Program-made: the position numbers and the translations under genes
NCBI GenBank assembly: GCA_029237695.1
Contig: CM055273.1
Coordinates: 55,045,968 to 55,109,967, forward strand
Length of the DNA: 64,000 bases
Reading direction: 5' to 3'
DNA from: Conchocele bisecta
Taxonomy: Eukaryota > Mollusca > Bivalvia > Lucinida > Thyasiridae
Part shown: one piece after another, positions 1 through 11,494 of the stretch
Layout of the letters: the number at the start of each line of letters is the position of its first letter
Numbering within the stretch: the stretch's first letter is position 1
Notes under the pieces: generated by a model
Databases searched by the model: none
What the model was told of the DNA's origin: nothing
Seen by the model: only the letters and a program-made list of their open reading frames with translations

Positions 1-660
1 GTTTCGGTGTATATTTCTGTCACATTCCAAGCCCAATCACCTACAGGTAATTTGCATACACTGGTTTATTATATTTGACTAAATAAAGCTGAGAAATCAA
101 GATTTTAGAAGATTTTGAAGCCGATAACTGTCCGTCTGAGATACAAAAAGAACAAATATGTTGCATCGCGGAGTCCGCTCGATTATTCTTGTCGCAGTAA
201 CTTTAAATTATGTTCCCAGAGACATAGCTACAAGAAACATAAACTTCCAACTTCAAATTCTACAAACAAACATATCTCACATAGGGCCTAGGCACACCTT
301 ATAGGTTAGACACCACCAATAGTTTTAATATATAATTTAACCGAATGCCATCCAATAAGGCCAGTCTCTCCTACTTTCACTATTCGTATGGATGCTGTGG
401 GACCCACTTGTACATGACCTGCAGCCAGTCTGTACTGGTTCTGCATGAACTAAACAATAGGTTCACTTACTCCTAAGAAAGAAAAATCCAACCTTGTCAT
501 ATCCTCCAATATTGTGTACATTTTTTGGCCACGGAAACTCCGTTTACATCAAGTGACCAACAGGGTCAGTGTTTTCTTTTAAATGCTACAAATATGCTGA
601 AAACTGGTGTTGAAGGCACCCCAAAATGTTCCTCAAGTGAAACTGGGTAGTAATGGATCA
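1..660. other. Non-coding, no recognised feature
   Basis: AT-rich DNA with no convincing ORF, RNA gene or repeat that recurs elsewhere in the window. I see nothing further to annotate here. Confidence 0.5.
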
Positions 661-804
661 AGATTTGCAAGCAAACGGTGTCTGTGACCTCAAAACACCC
701 CCACTATTTTTTTATACCGGACTACTTTTGCATACACCCTGGGCGGTTTCGCACCATTTGGTGTCTTCTAACCTACAAATTCGCTCTGACAGACACCGAC
801 ATTG

Positions 805-1178
805 CTGAGTATCCCCTCGCCGACACGGGCATTCGGTGTGTTTCGGCTTTCATCGCGGTATAACTCTGTATACATATATGAACAAGGCTTCTAACTTTGG
901 TCGGACACGACCTCGTATCATAACAAAATAACATGTTTCAAATTGCAATTTTCTATGCATTCTATGTATTTCTGCAGGATATTGATAATTCTCAAATGAT
1001 CATAAGAACTTGCCACTACAATATTGACGTTAGAGCCTTAAACACATTATTTCATTTGTTATGATACAAGGTTGTGTCAGACCTATGTTACTAGACCATC
1101 GATATACAGAGTTATACCGAGGAAAGCCGAAACACGCCGAATGTCTGTGCTCGCGGATAGGCAAAAGGGGATATAGCG
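805..1178. repeat. Imperfect inverted repeat (foldback element)
   Basis: Arms of roughly 120 bp at about 805-930 and 1058-1178 are reverse complements. Shared blocks include ATTCGGTGTGTTTCGGCTTT on the left and its near match on the right, and a stretch reading CGTATCATAACAAA. The centre (about 930-1058) is AT-rich. The right arm ends in a GGATATAGCG block that recurs at about 18,377, so the outer part belongs to a dispersed family. No coding content. Confidence 0.6.
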
Positions 1179-1312
1179 TTAGACCATGTACGTACATGCG
1201 TTAGACCATGTACGTACTTGCGTTAGACCATGTACGTACTTGCGTTAGACCATGTACGTACTTGCGTTAGACCATGTACGTACTTGCGTTAGACCATGTA
1301 CGTACTTGCGTG
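1175..1312 (+). repeat. 22-bp tandem repeat
   Basis: Six copies of a 22-bp unit with core TTAGACCATGTACGTACTTG start at 1179, 1201, 1223, 1245, 1267 and 1289. They are nearly identical and pass into a GTGCGTGTGTGCG simple-repeat tail. A diverged single unit occurs at about 18,384-18,410 after the same GGATATAGCG lead-in, so the array grew from a unit inside a dispersed repeat. Confidence 0.9.
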
Positions 1313-1360
1313 CGTGTGTGCGTGTGTGCGTGCGTACGTACGTTAGTAACACCTTTCATT

Positions 1361-1700
1361 GTTCAATATTAACGTATTATCCGCTTCACCGATTTTGATA
1401 ATATGTGGCCACAATGTGGTGCGATGTTTTCCATATGACCCACGTCCGACCGTCCAAGGTCAAGGTCACTGAGGACTTATGTTCACATTGTGTGTAAGGC
1501 AAATGCGTTGAAGTGTTTTTTATTCAAAACTTATGAACCGCTTCACCGATGTTGATACTATTTGGCCACAATGTGTGTCTAGGGATGGTGCGTTGTTTTG
1601 CATACAACCCACGTCTGACTGTCCAAGGTCAAGGTCACTGTGGATTTGTGCTCACCTTGTTTGTAAGGTAAATGCGTTAGAGTTTTTTAATTGTATTACC
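1361..1700 (+). repeat. Tandem duplication of a ~155-170 bp unit
   Basis: Two consecutive copies each contain CCGCTTCACCGAT, TGGCCACAATGTG and the block GTCCAAGGTCAAGGTCACTG. The latter block also occurs at about 18,474-18,495, within the same dispersed family. A 152-codon ORF crosses the second copy but is explained by the repeat. Confidence 0.7.
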
Positions 1701-1964
1701 AAGGCTGTCAGCGAGGGGATTAGCTTAGTGATAATCATGCCCTTGTTTGTGCTAGGCTGGGCAGACTTGATTCAGGTGCAGCGCAAGATAAACTGCGCAG
1801 TGTTTATGGTTGACGCTATGCACTGTTATAATGGTGTTATAATCAATTTAGAGCAAAGTTCAAATGTCAAAAAGCAGATCATCCGGTATGTTAACCTCCA
1901 AGGACTTCCAATTATCATGCGGCACCACCTGAGCATGAATTGTCTCGTGTCTCGCATCATCGAG

Positions 1965-2320
1965 GTGCTTCAAATCACGCAGATTGATTGACTGAGTCTG
2001 GGCTGTGTGACAGCTCAGACTCACTCAATCAAACTGCTTTATTGCGGGTTGGCATTGCCAATATGTTACTTCAAAATACTTGATATTGTGCTTGAAATCA
2101 CGCAAATTGATTTACTGAGTCTAAGCTGTGTGACAGCTCAGACTCAGCCAATCAAACTGCTTGATTGCGGGTTGGCATTGTCAACATATGTTACTTCAAA
2201 ATATTTTATATTGTGCTTGAAATCAAGCAGATTGATTAACTGAGTCTGAGCAGTGCGACCGCTCAGACTCAGCCAATCAAACTGCTTGATTGCTGATTGA
2301 CTTTGCCAATATATGTTAGA
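1965..2320. repeat. Three tandem copies of a ~124-bp unit with internal palindrome
   Basis: Units start at about 1965, 2088 and 2213. Each contains a hairpin whose arm is CAGCTCAGACTCAGCCAATC, followed by AAACTGCTTGATTGC and a spacer ending GATATTGTGCTTGAAATCA. Single diverged units are present at about 33,170-33,255 and 46,375-46,447. The unit next to 33,277 also precedes another copy of the MITE found at 2336, so unit and MITE are parts of one larger dispersed repeat. Confidence 0.85.
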
Positions 2321-2335
2321 CAAGGTGATCATCAG

Positions 2336-2638
2336 TAGCCGATTTCACCAACATTGCAAAGTATACTTTACTAGCAAAGTATACTTTGAGGGAGTAATCA
2401 TTTATTTTTCCTGAAATGCATTATTTCATATAAAACTAACAAATGCATATATTTCATGATTAAAAGTATGCATAATTATTATACTGAATTTATTACATTA
2501 TCACAGCCATAATGGCTGTGATAATGTAATAAATTCAGTATAATAAAAATTAATAAATTTATCCTAAAATTGAAAATTTCTCCCTCAAAGTATACTTTGC
2601 TAGAAAAGTATGCTTTGCAATGTTGGTGAAATCGGCTA
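2336..2638. mobile_element. Palindromic MITE, TAGCCGATTTCACC family, copy 1
   Basis: Terminal inverted repeats read TAGCCGATTTCACCAACATT, followed by AAAGTATACTTT blocks. The centre is a perfect hairpin with arm ACTGAATTTATTACATTATC around AATGGC. It is flanked by CAG on both sides, which may be a 3-bp duplication. Two further copies occur at 23,771-24,041 and 33,277-33,581. It encodes nothing. Confidence 0.85.
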
Positions 2639-2715
2639 CAGGGCAAGATTAACGCAGATACTTGTGTATTGGCGAGGATAGCAGTACATTTCCGGGATGG
2701 TTCATGAAATTCACT

Positions 2716-3030
2716 ATAGGAATGAATGGCCTTTTTGTGGAATTTATCGGGGTATAAACTTGGAAAAGTCGCGGGAATACTGGACGAAGGCCGGAAGGCC
2801 TCGTCCAGTATTCCCGCGACTTTTCCAAGTTTATATCCCCGATAAATTCCACAAAAAGGCCATTCATTCCTTATAAATGCATCAATAAAATGTGTTTATT
2901 TTCCGTTTTCTTAAGAATTATTTTAACTGCGCCTGACGGTTACCGAAAGTAGTTCGGCATGGGAGTTTACTGGGATATAAATTTTGGACAGAGACTTGCT
3001 ACGGACCAATCAAATGTTAGGGAATTGTGT
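2716..3030. mobile_element. Foldback element, GGAATGAATGGCC family, copy 1 with right arm
   Basis: 2716-2874 is an almost perfect palindrome with arm AGGAATGAATGGCCTTTTTG, AATTTATCGGGG and GTCGCGGGAATACTGGACG, centred near 2795. 2875-3030 is a right arm whose reverse complement precedes the third copy at about 34,060-34,224. The element is therefore larger than the hairpin, and this copy has lost its left arm. A second copy is at 15,001-15,160. Confidence 0.85.
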
Positions 3031-3683
3031 AAATACTTTTGTGCTGGAATTATCATGCTATAGACTTCTAGACAATTTCGATATTATTATAACACATCAA
3101 TAAATTGGAGAGAGTGTCCTCTTAAATGCCATGATCAATCCAAATACGAGAGAACGGTTTTATTTTCGAATCACTACCGGTGCGCAATACATATCGCTGA
3201 AGCGTTTAACATGCGGATTTGACATAAACATGTTGACATTATGATATAACGTTTATTTAAATAACGATTTGTGTTGATTACTGTGAAAGTATGCACGAGT
3301 GATCGGGTCCTTACGACAAAGAAACGAGTAATACATTAATGCTCACCCTGTTAAATAAAACAATTCTTACAATTCGCACATGATTTGTTATAAATATTAA
3401 AGCGAATCAAGCATATCATTAATTTCTGGAGGCGGACCGTAGGGTAAGGCGAATGTCTCGCGGTTCAGAGGGTTTGTCTGAGAACATGATTTGATTGGCA
3501 GAATGAAACACGTCATTGCAATGTTACAGACATCATTTCTCCATATATGGTTAACACGAGAGTGGTGTACACTACTGCTGCTCTACACGGAACATACTGT
3601 TGTAATTCAACGTCATATTTGTTTAATTTAGCTACTGGCTGAAATGTAAGAACGTAATATATTCATAACACGTCGTTAATATG
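3031..3683. other. Unique AT-rich non-coding DNA
   Basis: No ORF of note and no repeat recognised elsewhere in the window. Confidence 0.4.
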
Positions 3684-5552
3684 TATGGAAGCGTCCTGGT
3701 GTCAATGCTAAAATAATTTATCTCCTAATTATGAGATACTAACTCCTAATTAGGAGATAGTAAGTCCTAATTGGAAGATACTAATTCGGATTAGGAGATA
3801 CTAATTAGGAGTTAGTATCTCCTAATTAGGAGTTAGTATCTCATAATTAGGACTTATTATCTCCTAATTAGGAATTAGTATCTCCCATTTAAAATTAGTA
3901 GATATGGGCCGCGCCATACGAAAACCGGGCTTAATGACAACGTCATGAAAAGCGGTAAACGACGTCGGAAAAAAACGACGTTTGCAGCGTCGCAGTAAAA
4001 TTTCACATTTTGCCCTCCAACTTACGTTTACTGGTGTCAGTTAACATTAAGTGTGAACAGAAAACGGAAACTTATAACTTACTGAAACTTTCACTAATAT
4101 GAGACGCGATGCCTTGCACCTTAGTACACATATTATGACGTCATGACTTGACGTCACGTACTTGTGACGTCACTGAACGTGAAATCATGTTTGACGTTAT
4201 GGCCATGGTGTCGTGACAAAATAGTATAGCAAGGATATTTGCACTATTCCTCACAGCATCAATGACTTAGAAATGCTTCAGGCGCTGTGCATTGTCGCCT
4301 AACTGTCATTCTTTGACATTGTCACTCTTTTTCGTCGGTTATCCTTATGAATTCAAAATGGTGAACGCATAATTTAACTGACTACATATCAGCGAAGTCT
4401 TCGCTTACACTGCACCTTGAATCCTAAATAATCTTAAATATGAACAACCTAGTGTATGCCAACGATATTACCATCTATTATCTTGGTAAATTGAGACACT
4501 TTTGAACAATACTATTCAGTACTTAGCGAATGATATGCCATTTAATGCCACTCATTTTATCATAAACGCAGGTAGACACGCAGCTATATAATGACATATA
4601 TATCCAGGGTTTGCAGCTCCTTCATTGTTTGTGTATAAGCAATACATAATGCACAAAACACACAGTGAGGTCGGTGGAGTTTTCGAAATGTCTTGAAATT
4701 AATTGGAAATTTGATGGTCATAAACTTGCTTTTCGCACGAGTTGTAGTATCAAATTATCAGCTTGTCACTTCATTGCATAATAATGTATGTCTGAATCAG
4801 GCGATGGTAATGCGATCCTCAAGAAAGACACACGGCGACAATTATAAGGTATCACGCTACCAAATCTGCCCGACGTCGTGTTTTGTTACAAAGTTAATGT
4901 TATAAGCGGCCTACTTCCGACTTTAAAATATATCGTTGCATACGAAATGTTAAATAATGTCGCTATTATTCCCCAAAATTATTTCAGACAGCAGCAAACA
5001 ACAGGGAAACGCCAATACTCTGCCTTATTTGAAAATTATGCATACGGAAATAAGTTACTTGGCCGCAATCCAAAACATGACGTTACATTAATAGCAACTG
5101 CAATAAACATTATTTTCATACTTTGTCTTGGCCTAATGGGAAACACTCGGAAGGGCTACGAGATATCCAAATTTGGTTGACATGCGATAAAAGATGACAA
5201 ATCTATAGGACTTGTCCGGGTATTTTATCAACACCCCTTGTATACGCCGTTGATAAAAACGTCGTAATTTCAAAGTCATTGATCTAAAACGTCATACAAG
5301 CTTTTACCACGCGTCATAAAAATACTTCTAAAATGAAAAATAATTGGGATACATTGGTAATTTTGGCGGCATATGGCTTTTAAAAGATGTACAATTCAGA
5401 ATACGCGAAAAAGTAAAAACTGAAAATGTTGTCATTAAGCCCGGTTTTCGCATGGCGCGGCTCATATTATCTCCTAATTAGGAGTTAGTATCTTCTAATT
5501 AGGAGATACATATATATATATAGTTTAGCATTGACACCAGGACGCTTCCATA
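3684..5552. mobile_element. 1.87-kb TIR element with subterminal palindromic minisatellite
   Basis: The ends are exact inverted repeats starting TATGGAAGCGTCCTGGTGTC and continuing AATGCTAAA. AATATG flanks both sides (3678-3683 and 5553-5558), reading as a 6-bp target duplication. Inside the left end, 3718-3900 is an array of the palindrome CTCCTAATTAGGAG. The right end has a short version at 5466-5505. A second inverted pair (GGGCCGCGCCATACGAAAAC at about 3906, and its complement near 5440-5463) brackets the core. The core has only short unrecognised ORFs (4693-4905, 4878-5180), so this looks non-autonomous. A broken relative lies at 16,621-16,890. Confidence 0.88.
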
Positions 5553-5568
5553 AATATGACTAAGACTA

Positions 5569-5650
5569 TTAACCCTTTGAACCCGAAATCCCGCTATAGC
5601 GGTTTATGCAATAAGTGCAGATCCAGATGAGCAGGCGTGTGTTTCAGTGC
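5569..5650 (+). mobile_element. Half copy of a TTAA-flanked MITE
   Basis: TTAA at 5569-5572 is followed by CCCTTTGAACCC, CCCGCTATAGCGGTTTATGC and GTGCAGATCCAGATGAG. This matches, in the opposite orientation, the right half of the element ending at 7516. The other half is absent. Confidence 0.65.
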
Positions 5651-6059
5651 TCTTACATCGGAATTACAGTGTATTCACATAAATAGGAGTGGCTGCAAAA
5701 GGCTACAAGCATGGTCACCTTAAACGGTCAATACCACGCGAAGTAAACAACTAAATAGTTATGTAGTGTACACCAACTAATTGCCCCACATACGGATCTT
5801 CATTATAGTATGGACATGAATGGAACTGAATCTATCACGTCGCTGTAACCGATTCCGTAAAAAATGTGTTAACGACATACTTACAGTATCCCTTGTGAAT
5901 AGCGTTCATTATTCCTCGAAATTACTAAAAACTAATTTAACAGAAGGTCCCATATCTACTTAAACTTGGAATAACTGGATAATCGACGTTGAGACGTTTC
6001 CGATAAGATACACGTACAGTAGAACATGTCTAAACACCGAACAACAATATATAGATGCG

Positions 6060-6436
6060 GCTGGGGTTATTAATTTGCATTTTAAAGCTATTTGTAAGTG
6101 TTGACGGGACCTATAGAATAGTAAGTTAGTGCCGTGAATGGGAAAAACATATCTGGCGCGGCACGGAAACGGGATGTGCTCGGCAGAGCCTCGCCCATCC
6201 CGTTTCCTAAGCCTTGCCAGATATGTTTTCCCATTCACGGCACTAACCAACTATTCTATTTATCCCGTCAACATTACAAATAGCTTTAAAATGCAATAAA
6301 AATAACCCCAGACACCGCGCGTATTAATACGCAGTGATTAGGTCGTTTTGACAGGATATCAAAATGTTTCACGGCACCGTGTTTCACGGCACATACGTAC
6401 ACGTACTGTGTTGACGGGATAAACAAAGTATGTGGT
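6060..6436. mobile_element. Two-module palindromic MITE (GTGTTGACGGGATAAA family), copy 1
   Basis: Module one is a long palindrome with arm AGTTAGTGCCGTGAATGGGA and centre GCTCGGCAGAGC (about 6115-6262). Module two is bounded by TTTATCCCGTCAACA and GTGTTGACGGGATAAA and holds the hairpin GTTTCACGGCACCGTGTTTC. Other copies are at about 20,427-20,723, 26,485-26,746, 27,961-28,222 and 40,115-40,379. Confidence 0.8.
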
Positions 6437-6487
6437 CTTATTTTTGATGGGTTTCTTGGCCGTTTATCTCAAATGTTAATGAATGTA

Positions 6488-6556
6488 CAGGGGAATATCT
6501 CTAAACCGGACACCCTGGGAACCTCACAGGGTGTCCTGTTTAGAGAGGTTTCACCG
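6488..6556. mobile_element. Tigger/pogo-like mini-palindrome, copy 1
   Basis: A hairpin of about 70 bp with arms close to GAACCTCTCTAAACCGGACA and TA on both sides. The end sequence and TA flanks resemble pogo/Tigger (Tc1-mariner group) terminal repeats; that placement is inference. At least twelve more copies or fragments occur in the window. Confidence 0.7.
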
Positions 6557-6624
6557 TAGTTAACTTATATTGAGGATTTGGATTGGCTCGAAGTCCTGAT
6601 GACGCAAACATGAACAAAGAGAAT

Positions 6625-6930
6625 CAAGGTGTATGATCGCGTGGTTACAACAGCAACAACAATTACTGAAACTTCCGTAAGAGTCCTTATTATGTAACGG
6701 ATTTTGATGCAATATGACGCATCAAACGCGTCTCGTTAAAGCTGCATTTGGTCTCGGTACTTCGCAAAAACGACATAAGTATGTGCCGAAGTCCCAGGTA
6801 ATGAAGACACGTTTGCTGCGCCATATTTCATCAGAATCCGTTGTATATTAAGGAAAACATCAAATAATACTTACTTTCAACACTTTCAGACATTGTTGTT
6901 GTTGTGATAACCACGTGATCATGCACCCTG
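6625..6930. mobile_element. MITE with CAAGGTGCATGATCACGTGG ends, copy 1
   Basis: Both ends carry CAAGGTGYATGATCRCGTGG followed by a (CAA)n stretch, as inverted repeats. AGAAT flanks the element on each side, a perfect 5-bp target duplication. The body contains an inverted repeat with ACGCGTCT and AAGCTGCATTTGG blocks. Relatives are at 12,385-12,791, 25,545-26,222, 30,671-31,055 and 44,216-45,263. Confidence 0.88.
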
Positions 6931-7030
6931 AGAATCGCCTGGATACTATTCGAACTTAAGGTTTATCCAACACACTACGCCAATACTTGTATAAACTACA
7001 TGCATGCACTCTGTGATATATCTGAGATAC

Positions 7031-7136
7031 ATACAATGGGTGCCAGAGTGTAAGTGCACACACGAACGAACACGACAGGTTGGAACCAACCTGTCGTGTT
7101 CGTTCGTGTGTGCACTTACACGCTGACCCCACTGTA
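7031..7136. mobile_element. ~105-bp perfect foldback, GTGTAAGTGCACACACGAAC family
   Basis: Arms with GTGTAAGTGCACACACGAAC meet at GGTTGGAACCAACC. The outer right end reads CGCTGACCCCACTGTA, and the left end has diverged. Copies are at 18,816-18,884 (shortened loop) and 24,796-24,900. Confidence 0.85.
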
Positions 7137-7301
7137 CATGTGCCACACGTGATCCGTTTTCCGGAATAAAGTGGGTTGCCTTTGTCCCGTTCTGATAGAC
7201 AACGTAATTGTGTAATGCATTGCTTTGCGGGAAACTTCCAGATTCTGTTTACGAGAAAATGTAAACCGTGTTTGTATAGAAATACGTAGAACATAATTAT
7301 G

Positions 7302-7516
7302 CTTAGCCATTTGAACCATTTGATATGCTAATTTTGCAAACAAAATGATTTTCAGACTAGTCCATTTATGAAAAGGGGGTATTTTTTTTGTTCTCAAAAA
7401 TATTAAAATTACTTTAAAAAAGTGCAGATCCTGATGAGACGGCTCGTTACGAGCCGGCTCATCTGGATCTGCACTGTTTGCATAAACCGCTATAGCGGGC
7501 TTTTGGGTTCAAAAGG
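7302..7516. mobile_element. TTAA-targeting MITE (GTGCAGATCCTGATGAGACG family)
   Basis: A hairpin with arms GTGCAGATCCTGATGAGACG around CGTTACG, then GGGTTCAAAAGG immediately before TTAA (7517-7520). The left end has degenerated to TTAGCCATTTGAACC. Related copies are at 19,550-19,924 and 62,315-62,558, and a half copy is at 5569. The right-hand TTAA is shared with the next element. Confidence 0.75.
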
Positions 7517-7720
7517 TTAACCCTAACACAGCTGAATTATTTTTTATCGTTTGCAGTTTATGTGCTATTTTCCAATTTTTTACTTCAAAAACATGGTTTG
7601 ACAGCACAGTGGAATCATTTCCACTGTGCTTTCAAGCCATGTTTTATTGAGACGGAAGACAGAATATAAAATAACAGCAGACAACAATTTGTTGAAGAGA
7701 TGGAGAAATGTGGCGTACTG
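7517..7720. mobile_element. TTAA/CCCTTA piggyBac-like MITE, degenerate copy
   Basis: TTAA followed by CCCTAACACAGCTGAATT, then a central hairpin around AATCATTTCCACTGTGCTTT and a CAGCAGACAACAATTTG block. It matches intact copies at 12,945-13,162 and 38,580-38,797, but the right TAAGGGTTAA end is gone. The TTAA flank and CCCT start resemble piggyBac termini; this is inference. Confidence 0.7.
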
Positions 7721-8016
7721 GGAGACATCGACGTTCAAAGATGGCGGCGTAAATTTGCGATATTTGCGAGCTTGATACGATATAAAATCTGATTTTTTAA
7801 ATGTAAGACGACTACAAGTAGGAATTCCAATACTTATCATTTGAAATACATTTCTTACACACATACACGAATTATATGCCTCCTGTATGCAACTGATGGC
7901 GATCATATCGAGCCAACGGTCTGTCACATGGGCTGAGTATTTCCCTTTTCCGGTATTTCTTGCCATTTAGTCAGCCACCGTTACGTTTCTCGGATTCTAA
8001 AGGTTGAAATTAGTAC

Positions 8017-10248
8017 TTAAAGGTACATGCCCACTTAGTAGGCACAAACTGTTCTTTATAGGAATTGTATAAGGGTATAGTTATGTCACTATTCCACCAG
8101 TTCTAAAAATTATGAGTGCCCGCTATAGAGATATAATCATTTAGTAATATGTATCTTACTGATAGTGACTAGCGGTGGTATCAGGCAATTGAGGCATGCT
8201 ATGTTTTAATTATTTATACGTCACCTGAAAAAATAATATTTTATACAAATTATAAAGTATGATCATTGCATATCAAAAGATAAATACAGAGAATAAACAC
8301 AGGTTGAAGTAACGGACCGAGATCTATAAATACATTAAATATGCCTAAAATGGAAGATCGCGCATTTTTGCTTCATGATCTCATTAACACGCATGAGCAA
8401 AACTAACCCGAATTTTCTGTCTCTAACACGGGGAAAGACGCCTTGCGTTACCTGCGTTTTATAATTCGGATTACAGCAAGATATATTTCCAAAAGCGGAA
8501 GGCAAGTTGGCCGCCGTAAAAAATAGCATAAATTCTTAATTCTTCTCATGAACCGCCAGCCGGATTTCGGCGAAACTTGGTAGGAATGATCGATGTACAA
8601 TGCTCTTTCAAAGTTGTTAAAATGGTGACACAGGGGTAAAAAATGGGCGTAGCTGGCGGTTCATGAGAACGAAGATTTTTGATTAGCGACGACCTCCGTT
8701 TTAACAAATCTGAAAAGGCTTCACCCATGGACCATAACTGTGAAGTTTGGCCACCTTGGGCCACGCGGTGCGTGTGAAGAAGAATTTTGAAATCTCTAAT
8801 AAAAGAACGACCGTTTGACCTTTCGGCGGCCATTTTGGATGACATGACCATCCAATTTCGACAAAAAAATGTATCAGAGCGATCGCCTCTTTGATACCTT
8901 CGATTTGATATAGACATGACCATATTTGGTAAAAAATAAAATTTTACCCAAATTTTACCCCACGGGCCACGCCCATTTTTGACCCCGGAGTCACCATTTT
9001 AACAACTTTGAAAGAACATTGTACATCGATCATTCTTACCAAGTTTCGTCGAAATCCGGCTAGCGGTTCATGAGAAGAAGATTTGTTAAGAATTTATGCT
9101 ATTTTTAGACGGCGGCCATCTTGGATTAGCGATAACCTCCGTTTTAACAAATCTGAAAAGGCTTCATGACATAGCCATCCGATTTCGACAAAAAAATGCA
9201 CCAGAGTGATCGCCTCGTTGATACCTTCGATTTGATATATAACATTACCATATTCGGTCAAAAATAAAATTTGACCCCACGGACAATTCTCATAAGCTGC
9301 CAAAACATGTTTATTAGAAAAAAATATATTTGACAAAACTTGAAATCGGAGTAGAGAGACATACCTTTAACTTGATACTTTTACCATCAACATAGGTATT
9401 CTAAAATATGAATTATAACCGTTTATAAAAGTTCCGTTTTTTTTACCACATAGTAAGTGCCCGAGTTCCGGCGAATAAACCTTTCCGACGATGTTTATAC
9501 AAAATGGCTTCCCGAGAAATGATAGAAATGTCTGTGCGATTAAATTGTCGGTCGTGACGCACAGGACGGGTATTAATGTAGGTTTGATCAAATGTTCGAT
9601 TGGAAACAATGTTTTCTCTATGCGAAATGTTTCTTTACGGGCCGGGACGACGTAAAAGTGTATTTTCAACCCGATGTTTACTCCTTTATATAGCAGTATC
9701 GGCCTCGGAAATGTGTCCGTTCTTTCCCGACCTAGCAATGATGATAATTGTTTTACAACAAAACAATCGATAGCTCGAAAACGCGTTGACATAGCGCAAT
9801 GGGGAATATATCGTTGCGGAATACTAACATTGTCCCAACTTCTGCAATAGGCGACAATGATATAACTCGGTTGACGATTCGTGAGAGTCCGTTGTCTCGA
9901 GCCCGTATGGGCTCGGCCTATTAAAAAGTTGGACACCTTCCCTATAATTATTAGATGGAGGGGGTAATTTTTTTTTTCTTCATTTATTGATGCTTTTAGG
10001 CATATTTAATGTATTTATAGACCTCGGTCCGTTACTTCAACCTATGAGAATAAATAGTAATGTCCGTTAGCATTTTAATGAAAGACGGTTAGCGCCCCTG
10101 ATGTCAGTGTGAAAATTTACGTATGATATAAAGTGTATAATAATGCCAATCAATACATGGGGTAATAGTGAATGAATGTTTAGTTTGCCAGAAAATGTCT
10201 CTGTTATAGAGAACAGTTTGTGCCTACTGAGTGGGCATGTACCTTTAA
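8017..10248. mobile_element. TTAA-flanked MITE (AGGTACATGCCCACTTAG ends), interrupted copy
   Basis: TTAA at 8017-8020 and 10,245-10,248 flank inverted ends AGGTACATGCCCACTTAGTA and GGCACAAACTGTTCT. Two uninterrupted copies of about 515 bp (43,323-43,845 and 61,798-62,318) show that 8298-10,046 is a later insertion. Confidence 0.88.
8298..10046. mobile_element. hAT-like non-autonomous element, 1.75 kb
   Basis: Terminal inverted repeats of about 45 bp start CACAGGTTGAAGTAACGGAC on the left and end GTCCGTTACTTCAACCTATG on the right. An exact 8-bp duplication AGAATAAA lies at 8290-8297 and 10,047-10,054, and the intact copies of the host element have one AGAATAAA there. An 8-bp duplication with CA...TG ends suggests the hAT superfamily. 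Internally, a ~150-bp block (AACCGCCAGCCGGATTTCGG, TTGTTAAAATGGTGAC) is repeated in inverted and direct forms. A 189-codon minus ORF at 9367-9936 has no recognised domain and is probably chance. Related internal sequence occurs at about 17,000-17,190. Confidence 0.88.
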
Positions 10249-10315
10249 ATACTTAGCAGGCTACGGCAGTTTGCTTGGAGAACAACAGCTACACTGGACA
10301 TGTCATTGCTTATAC

Positions 10316-10534
10316 AGTCGAACCTCTCTAAATCGGACACGATAAAACATTAGTTTTGTTCAATCATGTTCGAGTTCATTGCCATTTATCTCCGATGATA
10401 ATGCATATTCGTGATCGCAAAGCAACCACGCGTGTCATTAGGTCGTCATCTGTATGCTATATAGTGGAACGTCTCTAAACCGGACACCCTGGGGACCTCC
10501 CAGGGTGTCCGGTTTAGAGAGGTTCCACTGTATG
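10316..10534. mobile_element. Tigger/pogo-like MITE pair
   Basis: A left end ACAGTCGAACCTCTCTAAAT at 10,316 begins a ~215-bp element whose interior resembles 37,540-37,757. It ends with the compact hairpin at 10,463-10,530 (arm GAACGTCTCTAAACCGGACA, loop CCTGGGGACCTCC). Confidence 0.65.
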
Positions 10535-11312
10535 TCGTCTGCAGCCTTATTTTACACGAGCAAACGTAAAACATGATATTTCAGATGAACTTTGAGATCG
10601 CAACAAAACTGGTTGTACCAAAACCTGGTCCGTTATGCGTGACATAGTACCGGTATAATGGCGACTAAATCCAATACGTAGTGGCAAACAGGGAATTCCA
10701 GGGGGGAATAACTCGCCGTTTATATGCATCGTAAACAGACTACCGGTTAAGAAAAGTGACCATATGACGTTCGCAGCAACCGAAGATCTGATTCAACTGT
10801 GCGCTTACATAGTTTGCTTACGATATAATCGTGTTGTTGACGACGGAAACGATTCTTCAGAGGTTCGATACTGATCAGCGTATGCCATGATCAGACTGCG
10901 CTGACGCTAGCCGCAAATTCACAAGGCCTTTCTTCTCAGACTTTAACCCATACGTATAAGGTCTGAGATAGTCGTCACTGTGTCCATTGTATGTTAATGA
11001 CCATCATGCACGCGCCATCGTATCGTCTTCTTGTCAAGCGCGTATTGTAATAATTACAATATTCGAAATGTAATGCCTCATTTGTTTTGCAAATATTACA
11101 ATTGTGTGTCCCATGGGCAGGTACATCGGTTATTAACGTATTTGCCTGCTTTGGGATATTATGTTCGCATGTTGTCGTGTTTAGCTGTACAGACGTGGGT
11201 TAACTGAGGATGGCTTTAAAATGACAGGCGGAACCATGTCCACAGGAAACCGGGCTTATCAGGTTTTATAGCGTACCATGCAGACACCACTTCTAAGATG
11301 TACAACATTACA
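10535..11312. other. Non-coding, no recognised feature
   Basis: Mixed-composition DNA with short chance ORFs only. I see no repeat matching elsewhere in the window. Confidence 0.4.
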
Positions 11313-11494
11313 GCATCCAGTGATCGACGCGTAGATTTGTGGAAGAAAAATAATAACATATAAATGCTTCAGGGAAAGCATACGCTGTGGATTCATACCA
11401 TTGTAACCGCCGCGAATAAAACAAAGAATGTATCTAATTTGTCACAATCGGCCAGCTATAATTGTTTGTTATCTACGCGTCGATCACTGGATGC
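11313..11494. mobile_element. Short TIR element, perfect ~23-bp ends
   Basis: GCATCCAGTGATCGACGCGT and the next bases AGAT recur exactly as the inverted end at 11,471-11,494. The interior is 134 bp of unique sequence. It is the only copy in the window. Such short perfect ends suggest a recently active non-autonomous DNA transposon, but I see no clear target duplication. Confidence 0.7.

Noticed and set aside
1533..1991. 152-codon plus-strand ORF
   Set aside because: It starts in a tandem-duplicated non-coding repeat and runs into the next repeat unit; no domain recognised.
4878..5180. 100-codon ORF as the transposase of the 3684-5552 element
   Set aside because: Too short, no catalytic motif, and not continued in another frame.
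7116..7397. Overlapping minus ORFs around 6946-7397
   Set aside because: They span a perfect foldback and unrelated flanks; no domain or codon pattern supports coding.
9367..9936. 189-codon minus-strand ORF as a gene
   Set aside because: It lies inside the non-autonomous hAT-like element, has no recognised domain, and part of its sequence recurs near 56,285 without an ORF. Kept only as a note.
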